A stretch of 64,000 bases of DNA from Saprospiraceae bacterium (lineage in GTDB: Bacteria > Bacteroidota > Bacteroidia > Chitinophagales > Saprospiraceae). A program made the position numbers and the translations under genes. Each line of letters starts with the position of its first letter. Within the stretch, counting starts at the first letter, position 1. Where the stretch lies: NCBI GenBank assembly GCA_016722295.1, contig JADKGL010000029.1, positions 62,001 through 126,000 of the forward strand, written 5' to 3'. The notes under the pieces were generated by a model. The model saw only the letters and a list, made by a program, of their open reading frames with translations, had not been told where the DNA came from and made no database searches. Positions 8,459 through 17,576 of the stretch are shown piece by piece.

Positions 8459-10213
8459 TTACTCTATTGGAATTAGAATCATTGATGAAGTGCCACTTTC
8501 TTCATTTGAATCTATATGGATTTCGCCATTGAGATAACTTACCCTTGAATGTATGTTTTCTAGGCCCATGCCTTTGGTGACTTTATTAGGATTGAAGCCA
8601 TTGCCATTGTCTTCTACTATGATTTCAAGTTGTTTCTCTTGTAGTGTAAGTTGTACTAAAATATCTTTGGGATTACTATGTTTGATACTATTGTGCACCA
8701 ATTCTTGAATAATCCTATACACTTGTAATGAAATTGTAGAGTTAACCGTTTGTTCTCCATCAAATCCATAATGTTGATAGGTGATATCGAATCCATCACC
8801 TTTATTATAGCGATTGAGTAAATCTCCTATCGCTTCATGCAATCCCGCTTCCTTCAACGTGCCAGGCTTTAAATCATGAGCAATGCTTCGCACTTCTGTG
8901 CATGCAATATCTACTAGATTTTGTATTTTATTATACTCTTGTCTGTTTTCTTCATTCTGTTGATTTGAAAATATTTTGTCAAATCGAATTTTAATAGTTG
9001 ATAAAAGTCCTCCTAGGCTGTCGTGCAGGTCTTTGGCGATGCGTTCTCTTTCTTGTTCCTGACCTACAAGCATTGAACTTAAATTTTGTAACTTCAAATT
9101 ATTTTCAAGTTCTGTGATTTTTTGTTTATTTATTTGTTCGTTTTGTTCATGTATAATATCACCAGCTTCAATTTTATGTTGGTAGAAATAAATTATAAAA
9201 TATCCACCAATTAGTATAGCTGCTATGCCAAAAAGTAGACCATATAATGTAAAATTTGTCCTTCTTGTCTTCAGTTCAAAAAGTCTTTTGTCTTTTGCCA
9301 ATTCAATCCCTTCTTCGCGATTTGATTTCTGTTCATGTTTGAAAATTGTTTTATTCAATTGTTGATTAGAATGGATAGAATAAATCGAGTCTTTTAAGCT
9401 GGAATAATTGAGTAAGTATTCATTACTTTTTTCGAAATTTTTCTTTTTGTTATAGACTTCGTAGAGCTTGAAGAAAAGTTTGTTTTTGGCATCAAGAAGT
9501 TTTAATTTTTCTGCAAGAAGTAAAGACTGATTAAAGGCTGCAATTGCTTTATCGAATTCTGATTGATTATAAAGTAAATTTCCCGCTTCTAGATATGCTA
9601 TTCTTGTAAGTTCATCAAATTGATATCCTTTAGAAAATTGTATGATTTTTGACAATCTATTTCGTTTTGCTAATGGGCTCATTTTGGAATTTAATATGAT
9701 GTCAAGCAAAGAATGCTCTAAGGAAGCATAAGGATCATTTTTATCTGGTTTTTGTCCTTCACATTGCGTTAAAAAATAATGCGCCATGTCTCTATGCCGA
9801 TTCTCGATGTTCGCAAATGTCAAAAGATGTAATGAGCGCACATATTGTAAGCCATAATCGGATTGTCTAAAGTAAACTTGACAATATTCTAATAAGGGAA
9901 TAGCATAATTATAAAAGCCAAGATTAAGGTAACAAATGGCAAGTTTAAATCGGTAATCATGTACTTTTTTTGGATCATTCTGATTGCCATAGAACTCGAT
10001 CAATTGTATGAGTGGCTGAATTAATTTAACATAATCATTTTCTTTTTCTAGGATTTCAATATTGAATTTTAAGCTATCAGCTTCCACAGTATTGTAAATG
10101 ATACTTGTTGAATCAGCTAAAGTTAAACTTGGAAAAACACTAAGGATAGTATATAAAAGAAAATACATTACTACATTTAGTAGTATGTGATGAGATTTTG
10201 TACTGGTTAACAT
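8459..10213 (-). CDS. TPR-containing NarL/DegS-type sensor histidine kinase
   Basis: A hydrophobic N-terminus (about 10-33) acts as signal or anchor and is followed by a periplasmic sensor of tetratricopeptide-like helices (about 60-280). Next come one transmembrane helix (about 322-343), a coiled coil, and a HisKA_3 domain with phospho-acceptor His397 in KDLHDSLGG. The C-terminal HATPase_c domain has Asn508 (QELVHNSIKHS), VEDNGNGF at 534-541 and GMGLENI. The gene follows its partner response regulator by 5 bases. Bacteroidota carry many such TPR kinases and the signal sensed here cannot be read from the sequence. The family assignment is secure. Confidence 0.93.
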   Translation of the reverse strand: MLTSTKSHHILLNVVMYFLLYTILSVFPSLTLADSTSIIYNTVEADSLKFNIEILEKENDYVKLIQPLIQLIEFYGNQNDPKKVHDYRFKLAICYLNLGFYNYAIPLLEYCQVYFRQSDYGLQYVRSLHLLTFANIENRHRDMAHYFLTQCEGQKPDKNDPYASLEHSLLDIILNSKMSPLAKRNRLSKIIQFSKGYQFDELTRIAYLEAGNLLYNQSEFDKAIAAFNQSLLLAEKLKLLDAKNKLFFKLYEVYNKKKNFEKSNEYLLNYSSLKDSIYSIHSNQQLNKTIFKHEQKSNREEGIELAKDKRLFELKTRRTNFTLYGLLFGIAAILIGGYFIIYFYQHKIEAGDIIHEQNEQINKQKITELENNLKLQNLSSMLVGQEQERERIAKDLHDSLGGLLSTIKIRFDKIFSNQQNEENRQEYNKIQNLVDIACTEVRSIAHDLKPGTLKEAGLHEAIGDLLNRYNKGDGFDITYQHYGFDGEQTVNSTISLQVYRIIQELVHNSIKHSNPKDILVQLTLQEKQLEIIVEDNGNGFNPNKVTKGMGLENIHSRVSYLNGEIHIDSNEESGTSSMILIPIE

Positions 10214-10218
10214 AGAAA

Positions 10219-10866
10219 TTAATCTAATAATCTATGTTCAATGGCAGCTCGGACCAACCCAGCTGTATTTCTAACATTCAGTTTTGAAATTAGACTGCTT
10301 CGATGAGATTCTACAGTTTTAAGACTTATGAAAAGCATATCTGCAATTTCTTGGGTGGTGTGTTCTTTAACAATTAAGATAAGTACTTCTTTTTCTCTTC
10401 TTGAAATTTTAGGTACTAGAAAAGAGGCTGATTTTTTAACTGTAGTTTTTTTCATTAGACTACCCATAATGGTTTCAGTTACGTCTTTGCTGAAATAAGT
10501 TTCACCACTATAAACTGTTTCGATAGCTTTAATGAGTTCTGTTCGTCCTGTGTTCTTTAAGATATACCCCAAAGCTCCATTGCGCAAAATTTCTGTAACA
10601 TAGGATTCCTCATTAAACATCGATAAGGCGAGTATTTTAATTTTAGGAAAGTCTTTGGTTAATTTCTTTGCTACCTCAATCCCATTCATTTCGGGAAGAT
10701 TAATATCCAATAAGATTACATCTATTTCTTTAGTTTTTAGTATATCAAAGACAGATTTGCCATCAAAACACTTAGCAATAACTTTAATTTGTTGTTCTTG
10801 AATTAGAATTGATTCTATTCCATCAACAAACATTGTATGATCATCTGCTATCAGTACACGTATCAT
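10219..10866 (-). CDS. LuxR/NarL-family response regulator
   Basis: The receiver domain (1-120) has the acidic pair IADDH at 7-10, phospho-acceptor Asp54 in LLDINLPEM and the lysine in YILKN. The C-terminal LuxR-type helix-turn-helix (about 150-208) carries SRREKEVL and TTQEIADMLFISLKTVESHR. It sits directly upstream of the histidine kinase gene in the same transcript and is almost certainly its target. Its regulon is not evident; neither neighbour outside the pair is an obvious target. A possible promoter (TACATTCG) lies about 30 bases upstream. Confidence 0.95.
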   Translation of the reverse strand: MIRVLIADDHTMFVDGIESILIQEQQIKVIAKCFDGKSVFDILKTKEIDVILLDINLPEMNGIEVAKKLTKDFPKIKILALSMFNEESYVTEILRNGALGYILKNTGRTELIKAIETVYSGETYFSKDVTETIMGSLMKKTTVKKSASFLVPKISRREKEVLILIVKEHTTQEIADMLFISLKTVESHRSSLISKLNVRNTAGLVRAAIEHRLLD

Positions 10867-10895
10867 AATTTTAATCTTAAAGATTGTTTCTACTG

Positions 10896-10903
10896 CGAAT
10901 GTA
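10896..10903 (-). promoter_or_regulatory. Possible -7 element for the response regulator-kinase operon
   Basis: TACATTCG on the minus strand is one base off TAnnTTTG and lies 29 bases before the ATG at 10866, in the short gap after the preceding gene. No clear -33 element is visible, so this is tentative. Confidence 0.35.
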
Positions 10904-10915
10904 TGACAATTTGAT

Positions 10916-11659
10916 TTATGAATCGAAAGTCGTGTTATATTTCTTTAAGCATTTTCGCATTTGGTGTAAAGTGGCATGCATATCTTTAGGCATAGGGGCT
11001 TCAACTTGAATAAAATTGCCATGGAGCTCAAATTTTAATTTTGAAGCATGCAATGCAACTCGATTCATCAAGAGACTTTCTTCTTGTTCGGGATTAATTT
11101 TAGCAAATGGTTTTAACATTGTAATTGTTAATGGCTTGAACTCATGGTACAATCGTTCTCCGACTATTGGGCATTGAAGATAAGCTAAATGAATTCTAAT
11201 CTGGTGTGTTCTTCCTGTTAAAGGCATTAATTTGATTAAGCTAAATTTTTGCCAACTTTCTATGCATTTGTATTTTGTAACTGATTCTTTCCCTTTTGAA
11301 TGGATCACCATTTTACCGTCTAGTTTTCCAGAATGAGCAATAGGCATATTGATGACTCCTTCGTTGATTTCTGGAGTGGAATAACATATTGCTAAATATT
11401 CCTTTTCTACATTACCTTCTTCAAAGGCTATATTCAATAATTTATGCGCTTCGGCATTTTTTGCAAAACAAAGTATTCCGCTTGTTTCCTTGTCTATTCT
11501 ATGGACAATAAATATAGAAGGATATTTCTCTTTCAAAAGTGTATAAGCATTTAGTAACTCTGCATTAAATCGATCTGGAATGCTCAACATTCCACTTGGT
11601 TTATTAATGATAACTAGATCGTGATCTTCGTAGAGTACTTTGATTTCTGGATTTTTCAA
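10916..11659 (-). CDS. RluA-family pseudouridine synthase
   Basis: This enzyme isomerises uridine to pseudouridine in structured RNA, probably rRNA or tRNA. The catalytic motif HRIDKETSG is present with Asp56. Also present are an N-terminal segment IINKPSGMLSIP and the late motif LTGRTHQIRIHLAYLQCPIVGE. At 247 aa it is a compact form without an S4 domain. It lies 18 bases after the RibF-glycosyltransferase gene on the same strand. The exact target site cannot be told from the sequence. A second RluA-type gene is at 46910-47608. Confidence 0.92.
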   Translation of the reverse strand: MKNPEIKVLYEDHDLVIINKPSGMLSIPDRFNAELLNAYTLLKEKYPSIFIVHRIDKETSGILCFAKNAEAHKLLNIAFEEGNVEKEYLAICYSTPEINEGVINMPIAHSGKLDGKMVIHSKGKESVTKYKCIESWQKFSLIKLMPLTGRTHQIRIHLAYLQCPIVGERLYHEFKPLTITMLKPFAKINPEQEESLLMNRVALHASKLKFELHGNFIQVEAPMPKDMHATLHQMRKCLKKYNTTFDS

Positions 11660-11677
11660 TAGAAATGAATTAATGGT

Positions 11678-13687
11678 TTATTCAAAATATTCTTTCGGAA
11701 GATCTGATGATTTTCTGTGATTGAAAAGATAATATTGCAATAGAACTGAACCTTTAAATGATCCTTTCATATTGGGTTCTCCAATTTGGCAATTCTCAAC
11801 AAAAATATCTGTATCGTATTTTTTTGCTAATAAAAAAGGAGTGCGTAGAATGCTAACAAAATAAGCTTTTACAATTTTAAATGAGTAGCTGAATTTACCT
11901 TGGAACATCCAAATGACAAAGATCCCAAAATCTAAAATCAATCTCATGATTAGGACAAATGGTAAGTATATCCAAGGAATATTTTTAAATATCGTTGTTA
12001 GATTATTTCTAAAATTTAAATATGTTTTCTTTGGGCTTTCATAATTCAAAGATCCTCCGCCTAAGTGATAGACTTCAGATCTTGGTTCATACAAAATTTG
12101 ATAGCCAGCTCTCTTCATTCTCCAACATAGATCAATTTCTTCTTGATGTGCGAAATAGTCTTTGTCAAAACCGCCAATAGCTTTGAATAATTTTGCATTG
12201 ACAATAAATGCAGCACCTGAAGCCCAAAATATTTCTTTTGATTTTTGGTATTGGGACTGATCGTCTTCAATTTCAAGCAACATTCTGCCTTCGCAAAAAG
12301 GAAAACCTAGTAAGTCTATAAAACCACCAGCAGCACCAGCGTATTCAAACTTTTCTGGATTTTCAATCGATTTTATTTTTGGTTGCACAGCCGCTATGAA
12401 CCTATTGGATCTCATTTTTTCGATTAAAGGTTCGATCCAATCACCTTTGATCTCAATGTCTGAATTGATAAGTAAAAAATAGTCTGCATCAATTTGCGTC
12501 AACCCTTTATTATAGCCTTGTGCATAACCGTAATTTTTTCGGAGCTCTATTAACCCAACATTAGAGTAGTTTCTTTTAAGATAGACCACACTATCATCTG
12601 TTGATGCATTATCAATTACATATAATGCGACATGGGATGGTTTATATTTTATAACGGTTGGCAAATATTTTTTTAAAAAATCAACTCCATTATAATTTAA
12701 TATTGCAATCGCCGTAGAATAATTAATTTTATCAAAGTGTGATGTCAATGAGTATCTTAGCAATGAATTTTTTGATCTTTCTTCATCTTCTCTGATTTGT
12801 TCTTTCAATGCATCCATAGATTCAAATTTCTGATCTTCTCGAAGAAATTCAATCACCTGAATATTGATATATTGTGCATAAATATCTTTATTGAAATCAA
12901 ATAGATGTACTTCGCAACTTTGAATGAGATTTTCTCCAAGAGTTGGACGATTACCTATATAAAGCATTGAATTGTACTCTTTGCCATCGACAATGCTAAT
13001 CGCACTATAAATTCCTTCCTTTGGGAGTAATTTATGTTGATCTGCGAATTCTAGATTTGCAGTAGGGTAGCCCATTTGGCGACCTAACTTATTACCATTT
13101 GTCACTTTTCCTTTGAAAAAATAAGGATAGCCTAGTAATTCCCTGGCTTTGATGAAGTCATTGTTTTTTATCAAATTTCTTATCGCGGTGGAAGAAATTT
13201 TTTCATTATCTGCTAATTGTTTTTCAATCTCAATGACTTCTAAGCTCCCTTCAACTTCATATTCTTTGAAAAACCCAGTATTCCCACTAGCATTTGCTCC
13301 AAAGCGATGATCTTCACCGGTAATAATAACTTTTGGATTAAAATATTTAAGTATATAGTTTTCAATATAATCAGATGGATGTAACTGTGCAAAATCAAGA
13401 GTAAATGGAATGATAACAAAATAATCTATTCCCAATTGATCCAAGATTTCAATTTTCTCTTCTAAACTTAAAATGGTAGTGATTACTTTTTTATCTTGAT
13501 CTAATACCATCCGAGGGTGAGGATCAAAACTTAGTAAGACACTCGGACAATTTTTTTCCTTCGATTTTGCTTTTAATAAATCGATAATTTGTTGGTGTCC
13601 TTTGTGAAGACCGTCAAATGTGCCCACAGTAAGAACGCAGGAGCTAAATAGGGCTTTTTCTTGCTTTTTGAATCGAATGACCTGCAT
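11678..13687 (-). CDS. ribF: Fusion of RibF (riboflavin kinase/FAD synthetase) and family 2 glycosyltransferase
   Basis: Residues 1-310 are a full RibF, which makes FMN and then FAD. The FAD-synthetase nucleotide motif GTFDGLHKGH is at 22-31 and SSTAIRNLI near 165-173. The flavokinase motif GRQMGYPTANLEF is at 202-214. Residues 324-669 are a GT2 glycosyltransferase: AILNYNG at 327-333, IDNASTDDS at 358-366, the DXD-like INSD at 407-410, HQEEIDLCWRMKRAGY at 514-529, then a hydrophobic membrane segment near 574-597. No Met lies between the parts; a TTG (Leu314) is the only possible internal start. Usual RibF ends near residue 310, so a stop seems to have been lost. Frame is intact throughout. 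The sugar acceptor is unknown. Confidence 0.9.
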   Translation of the reverse strand: MQVIRFKKQEKALFSSCVLTVGTFDGLHKGHQQIIDLLKAKSKEKNCPSVLLSFDPHPRMVLDQDKKVITTILSLEEKIEILDQLGIDYFVIIPFTLDFAQLHPSDYIENYILKYFNPKVIITGEDHRFGANASGNTGFFKEYEVEGSLEVIEIEKQLADNEKISSTAIRNLIKNNDFIKARELLGYPYFFKGKVTNGNKLGRQMGYPTANLEFADQHKLLPKEGIYSAISIVDGKEYNSMLYIGNRPTLGENLIQSCEVHLFDFNKDIYAQYINIQVIEFLREDQKFESMDALKEQIREDEERSKNSLLRYSLTSHFDKINYSTAIAILNYNGVDFLKKYLPTVIKYKPSHVALYVIDNASTDDSVVYLKRNYSNVGLIELRKNYGYAQGYNKGLTQIDADYFLLINSDIEIKGDWIEPLIEKMRSNRFIAAVQPKIKSIENPEKFEYAGAAGGFIDLLGFPFCEGRMLLEIEDDQSQYQKSKEIFWASGAAFIVNAKLFKAIGGFDKDYFAHQEEIDLCWRMKRAGYQILYEPRSEVYHLGGGSLNYESPKKTYLNFRNNLTTIFKNIPWIYLPFVLIMRLILDFGIFVIWMFQGKFSYSFKIVKAYFVSILRTPFLLAKKYDTDIFVENCQIGEPNMKGSFKGSVLLQYYLFNHRKSSDLPKEYFE

Positions 13688-13771
13688 TAATTTATTTATC
13701 TTGTATTGTGATTGATTAGAGCAACAAACTTCATGTATTCTGGTTTATTTTATGCTATAAAATTATAATAT

Positions 13772-14863
13772 ATGGATCAAAATGTAAATATGAATGAAGT
13801 CTTGGAATGTTTTCAAAGTATTTTGGAACCAGAAACAGGAAAGGACCTTATAAGTTTAAAAATGGTTAGAGACATTGAATTGATTGGCACTAACCTCAAT
13901 TTTAAAATTCATGTCCCGAATGCGAAATATGAGCATAAGGAAGCATTGTACACAAGTATTATTCACTGTTTTGAAGCTAGATTTCCCCAACTAAGTCCCA
14001 ATGCCCATTTTATTGTCAAGTCGAGTTCTTCTGAAATGCCAAATTCAGTCGTTCCCCAAGTTAAAAATTTTATTGCAGTAGCATCTGGAAAGGGAGGTGT
14101 TGGGAAATCAACAGTTTCAGCCAATATAGCGATTAATTTATCAAAGCTTGGCTTTAAAGTTGGCTTATTGGATGCCGATTTGTATGGCCCTTCTATACCA
14201 ACTATGTTTGGAATCCAAGGATTGCGACCAAAAGTTGAAGTGACTCAAGGCAGGCAAAAGCTAGTGCCAATCGATGTAAATGGCTTGGCTGTTATTTCTT
14301 TAGGTAATATCATTGATAGCGAACAAGCTGTAGTGTTGCGAGGTCCAAGATTAGCTGCGATTATCAAGCAGTTTTTTCAAGAAACTGCCTGGCCTGAATT
14401 AGATTATTTGATCATTGATCTTCCTCCTGGCACGGGTGATATTCAGCTGACCTTAGTTCAAACAATTCCTTTGACTGGCGTGGTATTAGTGACTACACCT
14501 CAACAAGTGGCGGTCATTGATGCGATCAAAGCTGCAAATATGTTTTCAATGGAACAAATCAATGTGCCAATTATAGGAGTTGTAGAAAATATGGCTTATT
14601 TTAGACCAATTGATATGCCAGAGAAAATTTATTATATTTTTGGACAGAAAGGTGGTCAGCGATTAGCAGATTATACTAAATCAGCTGTAATGGGCCAGTT
14701 GCCAATTATAGAGGACATACGTATGCGTTCTGACAATGAAAAATCGATCTTCGAAAACGACTCATCAACCAATGAGTTTATTTCAATTTGTAATCATTTA
14801 ATTCGAAAAGTAGAGGAGAGAAATACTCTGTTTGCTCCAACTAAAATGGTAAATGTCGAATAA
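13772..14863 (+). CDS. mrp: Mrp/NBP35-family P-loop ATPase, iron-sulfur cluster carrier
   Basis: An N-terminal MIP18/DUF59-like domain (about 5-90) is followed by the ParA-type ATPase with the deviant Walker A GKGGVGKST at 106-114. LLDADLYGPSIPTMFG and LIIDLPPGTGD follow. Family members carry or insert iron-sulfur clusters in the cytoplasm. The usual CxxC near the C-terminus is not seen here: the corresponding region reads VVENMAYFRPIDMPEK. Cluster binding would therefore need other ligands, or the function is altered. It lies 9 bases before pyrF on the same strand, so the two are probably co-transcribed. Confidence 0.93.
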   Translation: MDQNVNMNEVLECFQSILEPETGKDLISLKMVRDIELIGTNLNFKIHVPNAKYEHKEALYTSIIHCFEARFPQLSPNAHFIVKSSSSEMPNSVVPQVKNFIAVASGKGGVGKSTVSANIAINLSKLGFKVGLLDADLYGPSIPTMFGIQGLRPKVEVTQGRQKLVPIDVNGLAVISLGNIIDSEQAVVLRGPRLAAIIKQFFQETAWPELDYLIIDLPPGTGDIQLTLVQTIPLTGVVLVTTPQQVAVIDAIKAANMFSMEQINVPIIGVVENMAYFRPIDMPEKIYYIFGQKGGQRLADYTKSAVMGQLPIIEDIRMRSDNEKSIFENDSSTNEFISICNHLIRKVEERNTLFAPTKMVNVE

Positions 14864-14872
14864 CTAGTAACT

Positions 14873-15688
14873 ATGTTGAAGAATAGAGAATATTTATTGA
14901 ATGAAATGCTCAAAAAAAAATCAATGCTATGTGTTGGAATTGACCCTGATTTGAGTAGAATATCTTCACAATTTAATTCTAGTGGTTTCCCAATTGTAGA
15001 TTTCGCTAAATGTATCATCGAACAAACATGCGAATATGCAATCGCCTATAAATTAAATATAGCATTCTTTGAAAGTTTGGGGCCTATAGGTTGGGAGCAA
15101 CTAGAGCAAATTAAGGAATTTATACCGAAGGAATGTTTGTTTATAGCGGATGCTAAACGTGCAGATATCGGAAATACATCATCGATGTATGCAAAGTATT
15201 TTTTTGAGAGATTAGATGCGGATGCCATTACACTCCATCCATATATGGGTTTAGATTCATTATCGCCATTTTTAGAGCATAAATCTAAGTGGAGCATTAT
15301 TTTGGCATTAACATCAAATCCTGGAAGTGCTGATTTTGAAAAGCTGATGTTGGAAAATGGGCGATTACTCTATGAAGAAGTGTTAACTCATTTTAGTGAA
15401 AATATTTCGGCTGATCAAGCTATGTTTGTAGTAGGTGCCACACACCCCGATCACTTTTTGCGAATTCGCTCGATTGTCCCAGACCATTTTCTATTAGTGC
15501 CAGGAATTGGCGCTCAAGGAGGAGACCTTAAGGCAACAATACAATTAGGAAAAAATGACCATGGTGGTTTGTTGATAAATGTTGGTAGAAGTATAATTTA
15601 TCCAGAATCGAAATCAAGTTTTGAAAAGGATGTACAACATGCAGCAAAATATTTTCAAAGCCAGATGCAAGAATATTGGGGGATATAA
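14873..15688 (+). CDS. pyrF: Orotidine 5'-phosphate decarboxylase (type 2)
   Basis: This enzyme decarboxylates OMP to UMP, the last step of pyrimidine nucleotide synthesis. The catalytic motif is FIADAKRADIGNT with Asp93, Lys95 and Asp98. CVGIDPDL near the N-terminus and LLVPGIGAQGGD and VGRSIIYP near the C-terminus complete the signature of the longer PyrF subfamily (about 270 aa). It sits 9 bases downstream of mrp and converges on the ABC exporter gene with 5 bases between stops. Confidence 0.96.
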   Translation: MLKNREYLLNEMLKKKSMLCVGIDPDLSRISSQFNSSGFPIVDFAKCIIEQTCEYAIAYKLNIAFFESLGPIGWEQLEQIKEFIPKECLFIADAKRADIGNTSSMYAKYFFERLDADAITLHPYMGLDSLSPFLEHKSKWSIILALTSNPGSADFEKLMLENGRLLYEEVLTHFSENISADQAMFVVGATHPDHFLRIRSIVPDHFLLVPGIGAQGGDLKATIQLGKNDHGGLLINVGRSIIYPESKSSFEKDVQHAAKYFQSQMQEYWGI

Positions 15689-15693
15689 ATAAA

Positions 15694-17439
15694 TTAGGAG
15701 TTGTTTTTTTGATAAAGTTTTTGGAAATATAGGTTTGAGTCTAGCAATTCTTGAAATGTGCCTACCGCTTCTATTTTAGAATTGTGAAAAACAAAAATTT
15801 TATCAAGATTTTTAGTTTGTTCAATTCGGTGTGTAATCAACACTAGGGTTTGAGATAAATCATTTCTTAAACCTGTCATTATGTTTTCCTCAGTAATTGA
15901 ATCTAGCGCTGACAGACTGTCATCCAATAGCAAAACTGGGCTGGTTTTTAAAAAAGATCTAGCTAGTGACAATCTTTGTTTTTGACCTCCAGATAAACTG
16001 ATTCCTCGTTCACCAATTATTGCTTGGTATTTTTCAGGTATTTTTATTATTTCTTCATGCAATTGCGCTTTTTTTGAAGCTTTTATCAACATTTCTTCAC
16101 TTGAGTTTGGATTGCTGATCAATAGATTTTCTTCAATAGTATCAGAGAATAAAAAAACGTCTTGAGGCGAAAGACTGAAGAACTCTCTAAGACTTTTATG
16201 TTGGTATTCTTTTATGTTTATTCCATTGATTTTAATTTGCCCGTTAGTTGGATCAAAGGATCTAATTAATAGTTCTATGAAAGTAGTTTTACCACTTCCT
16301 GTAGTTCCAACTATACCTATTTTTTCATTTTTAGAAATCTTTACATTGATATTTTGTAATGCAAAATTTTCGTTATTTGGGTATTTATAAGAGACATTTT
16401 CAAATTCAATTTCTACTTTAGATGTATCGATAATAGTTTCACCCGAAGTAAAAGTTGGTTGAATCTTCAGGAATTCATCAATTCTTTTTTGAGATGCTTC
16501 AGCTTGTTGAATCATTGAGGCGCACCATCCAATTGCAGAGACAGGCCAAGTAAGCATATTGGTATAAATTACAAATTCAGCAATATTGCCTGCTGTCACT
16601 TGTCCTTTAAATACATGCAATCCTCCGATGTATAATGTGATTAATGTACTTAATCCAATCATGAAAAACATACTTGGAAAGAATAGTGCATCAATTTGGG
16701 AAAGTTTTAATGCTAATTTTTTTTGTTGTTCTGCATTAGTATTAAACGCAATGCTGAAATTTTCATTTGCATCGGCAGATTTTAGAACTCGAATTCCTGA
16801 AAAAGCTTCTTGAGAAAGATGGGTGAGTTTCGCTAATTGTTGTTGGATTCTTTCGCTGGATTTATTTATTTTGTTGCTGACATAGTAAATGATCAAACTA
16901 AGTATTGGCAAAGGAGCCAACGTGTAGATTGAAAACCAGAAATTCACTTTAAGCATCGTGATTATCACAACGACAAAAAGTGCCACAAGATTGATACCAT
17001 ATAAGATGACAGGACCAAGATAAACTCTAACTTTATTCACATCTTCAGTGATACGTGACATGAGATCTCCGGTTTTATTTGCCTTATAAAAATTTTGATC
17101 TAATGTTAAATAATGATTGAATATATCTTTACGTAAATCATATTCCACTTTTCTTGACATTACAATGATTGTTTGTCTCATAAAGTACATAAAAATACCC
17201 ATCATTATCGCATAACTTAATATAAGTAATCCGAATTTCATGAGAGTATTTCCTAGCAAATTTGAATCTAAAGTAGCATTTGGTTTATTAATTTCGTCGA
17301 TGATAATATCGAGCGCATTTCTTATAGCCTGTGGTTGAAGGATTCGAAATACGTTTGAAAGAATAATAAACAGTATCCCTAGAAAAAGGGTAGCTTTATA
17401 GCGAAAAATATACTTATTTAGACTGAGTAGATATTTCAA
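15694..17439 (-). CDS. ABC exporter, fused permease and ATPase (MsbA-like)
   Basis: This is a half-transporter with about six membrane helices (about 15-310) and a C-terminal ATPase. Walker A is GTTGSGKTT at 378-386, the Q-loop lies in LSPQDVF, the signature is SLSGGQKQR around 481-489, Walker B is LLLDDSLSALD at 503-513 and the H-loop is in LITHRIEQ. It would work as a homodimer or a heterodimer in the inner membrane, but no second half is adjacent. The start codon is TTG at 17439, because the frame has no earlier or nearby ATG and the N-terminus fits. The substrate is unknown; lipids or drugs are usual for the family. Confidence 0.92.
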   Translation of the reverse strand: MKYLLSLNKYIFRYKATLFLGILFIILSNVFRILQPQAIRNALDIIIDEINKPNATLDSNLLGNTLMKFGLLILSYAIMMGIFMYFMRQTIIVMSRKVEYDLRKDIFNHYLTLDQNFYKANKTGDLMSRITEDVNKVRVYLGPVILYGINLVALFVVVIITMLKVNFWFSIYTLAPLPILSLIIYYVSNKINKSSERIQQQLAKLTHLSQEAFSGIRVLKSADANENFSIAFNTNAEQQKKLALKLSQIDALFFPSMFFMIGLSTLITLYIGGLHVFKGQVTAGNIAEFVIYTNMLTWPVSAIGWCASMIQQAEASQKRIDEFLKIQPTFTSGETIIDTSKVEIEFENVSYKYPNNENFALQNINVKISKNEKIGIVGTTGSGKTTFIELLIRSFDPTNGQIKINGINIKEYQHKSLREFFSLSPQDVFLFSDTIEENLLISNPNSSEEMLIKASKKAQLHEEIIKIPEKYQAIIGERGISLSGGQKQRLSLARSFLKTSPVLLLDDSLSALDSITEENIMTGLRNDLSQTLVLITHRIEQTKNLDKIFVFHNSKIEAVGTFQELLDSNLYFQKLYQKNNS

Positions 17440-17548
17440 TATTTAGAATAATTGAATAGAACATAAGAATTAGCACTTGGTTTAATGAAGTTTTTAAGAA
17501 TATCAATATATTTTAGAAAAAGTGGATATGATATAATCCAAAATTTTA

Positions 17549-17556
17549 TACCTTCG
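17549..17556 (+). promoter_or_regulatory. -7 promoter element of fbp
   Basis: TACCTTCG is one base from TAnnTTTG and lies 20 bases before the fbp ATG at 17577, in the divergent spacer between the ABC exporter and fbp. The spacing matches other promoters in this window. Confidence 0.5.
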
Positions 17557-17576
17557 TATTATTAACAACGTTTAAT

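Noticed and set aside
8288..8476. Possible small plus-strand gene in the 8-kb spacer
   Set aside because: It needs a TTG start, overlaps the end of the kinase gene on the other strand, and its residues show no recognisable pattern.
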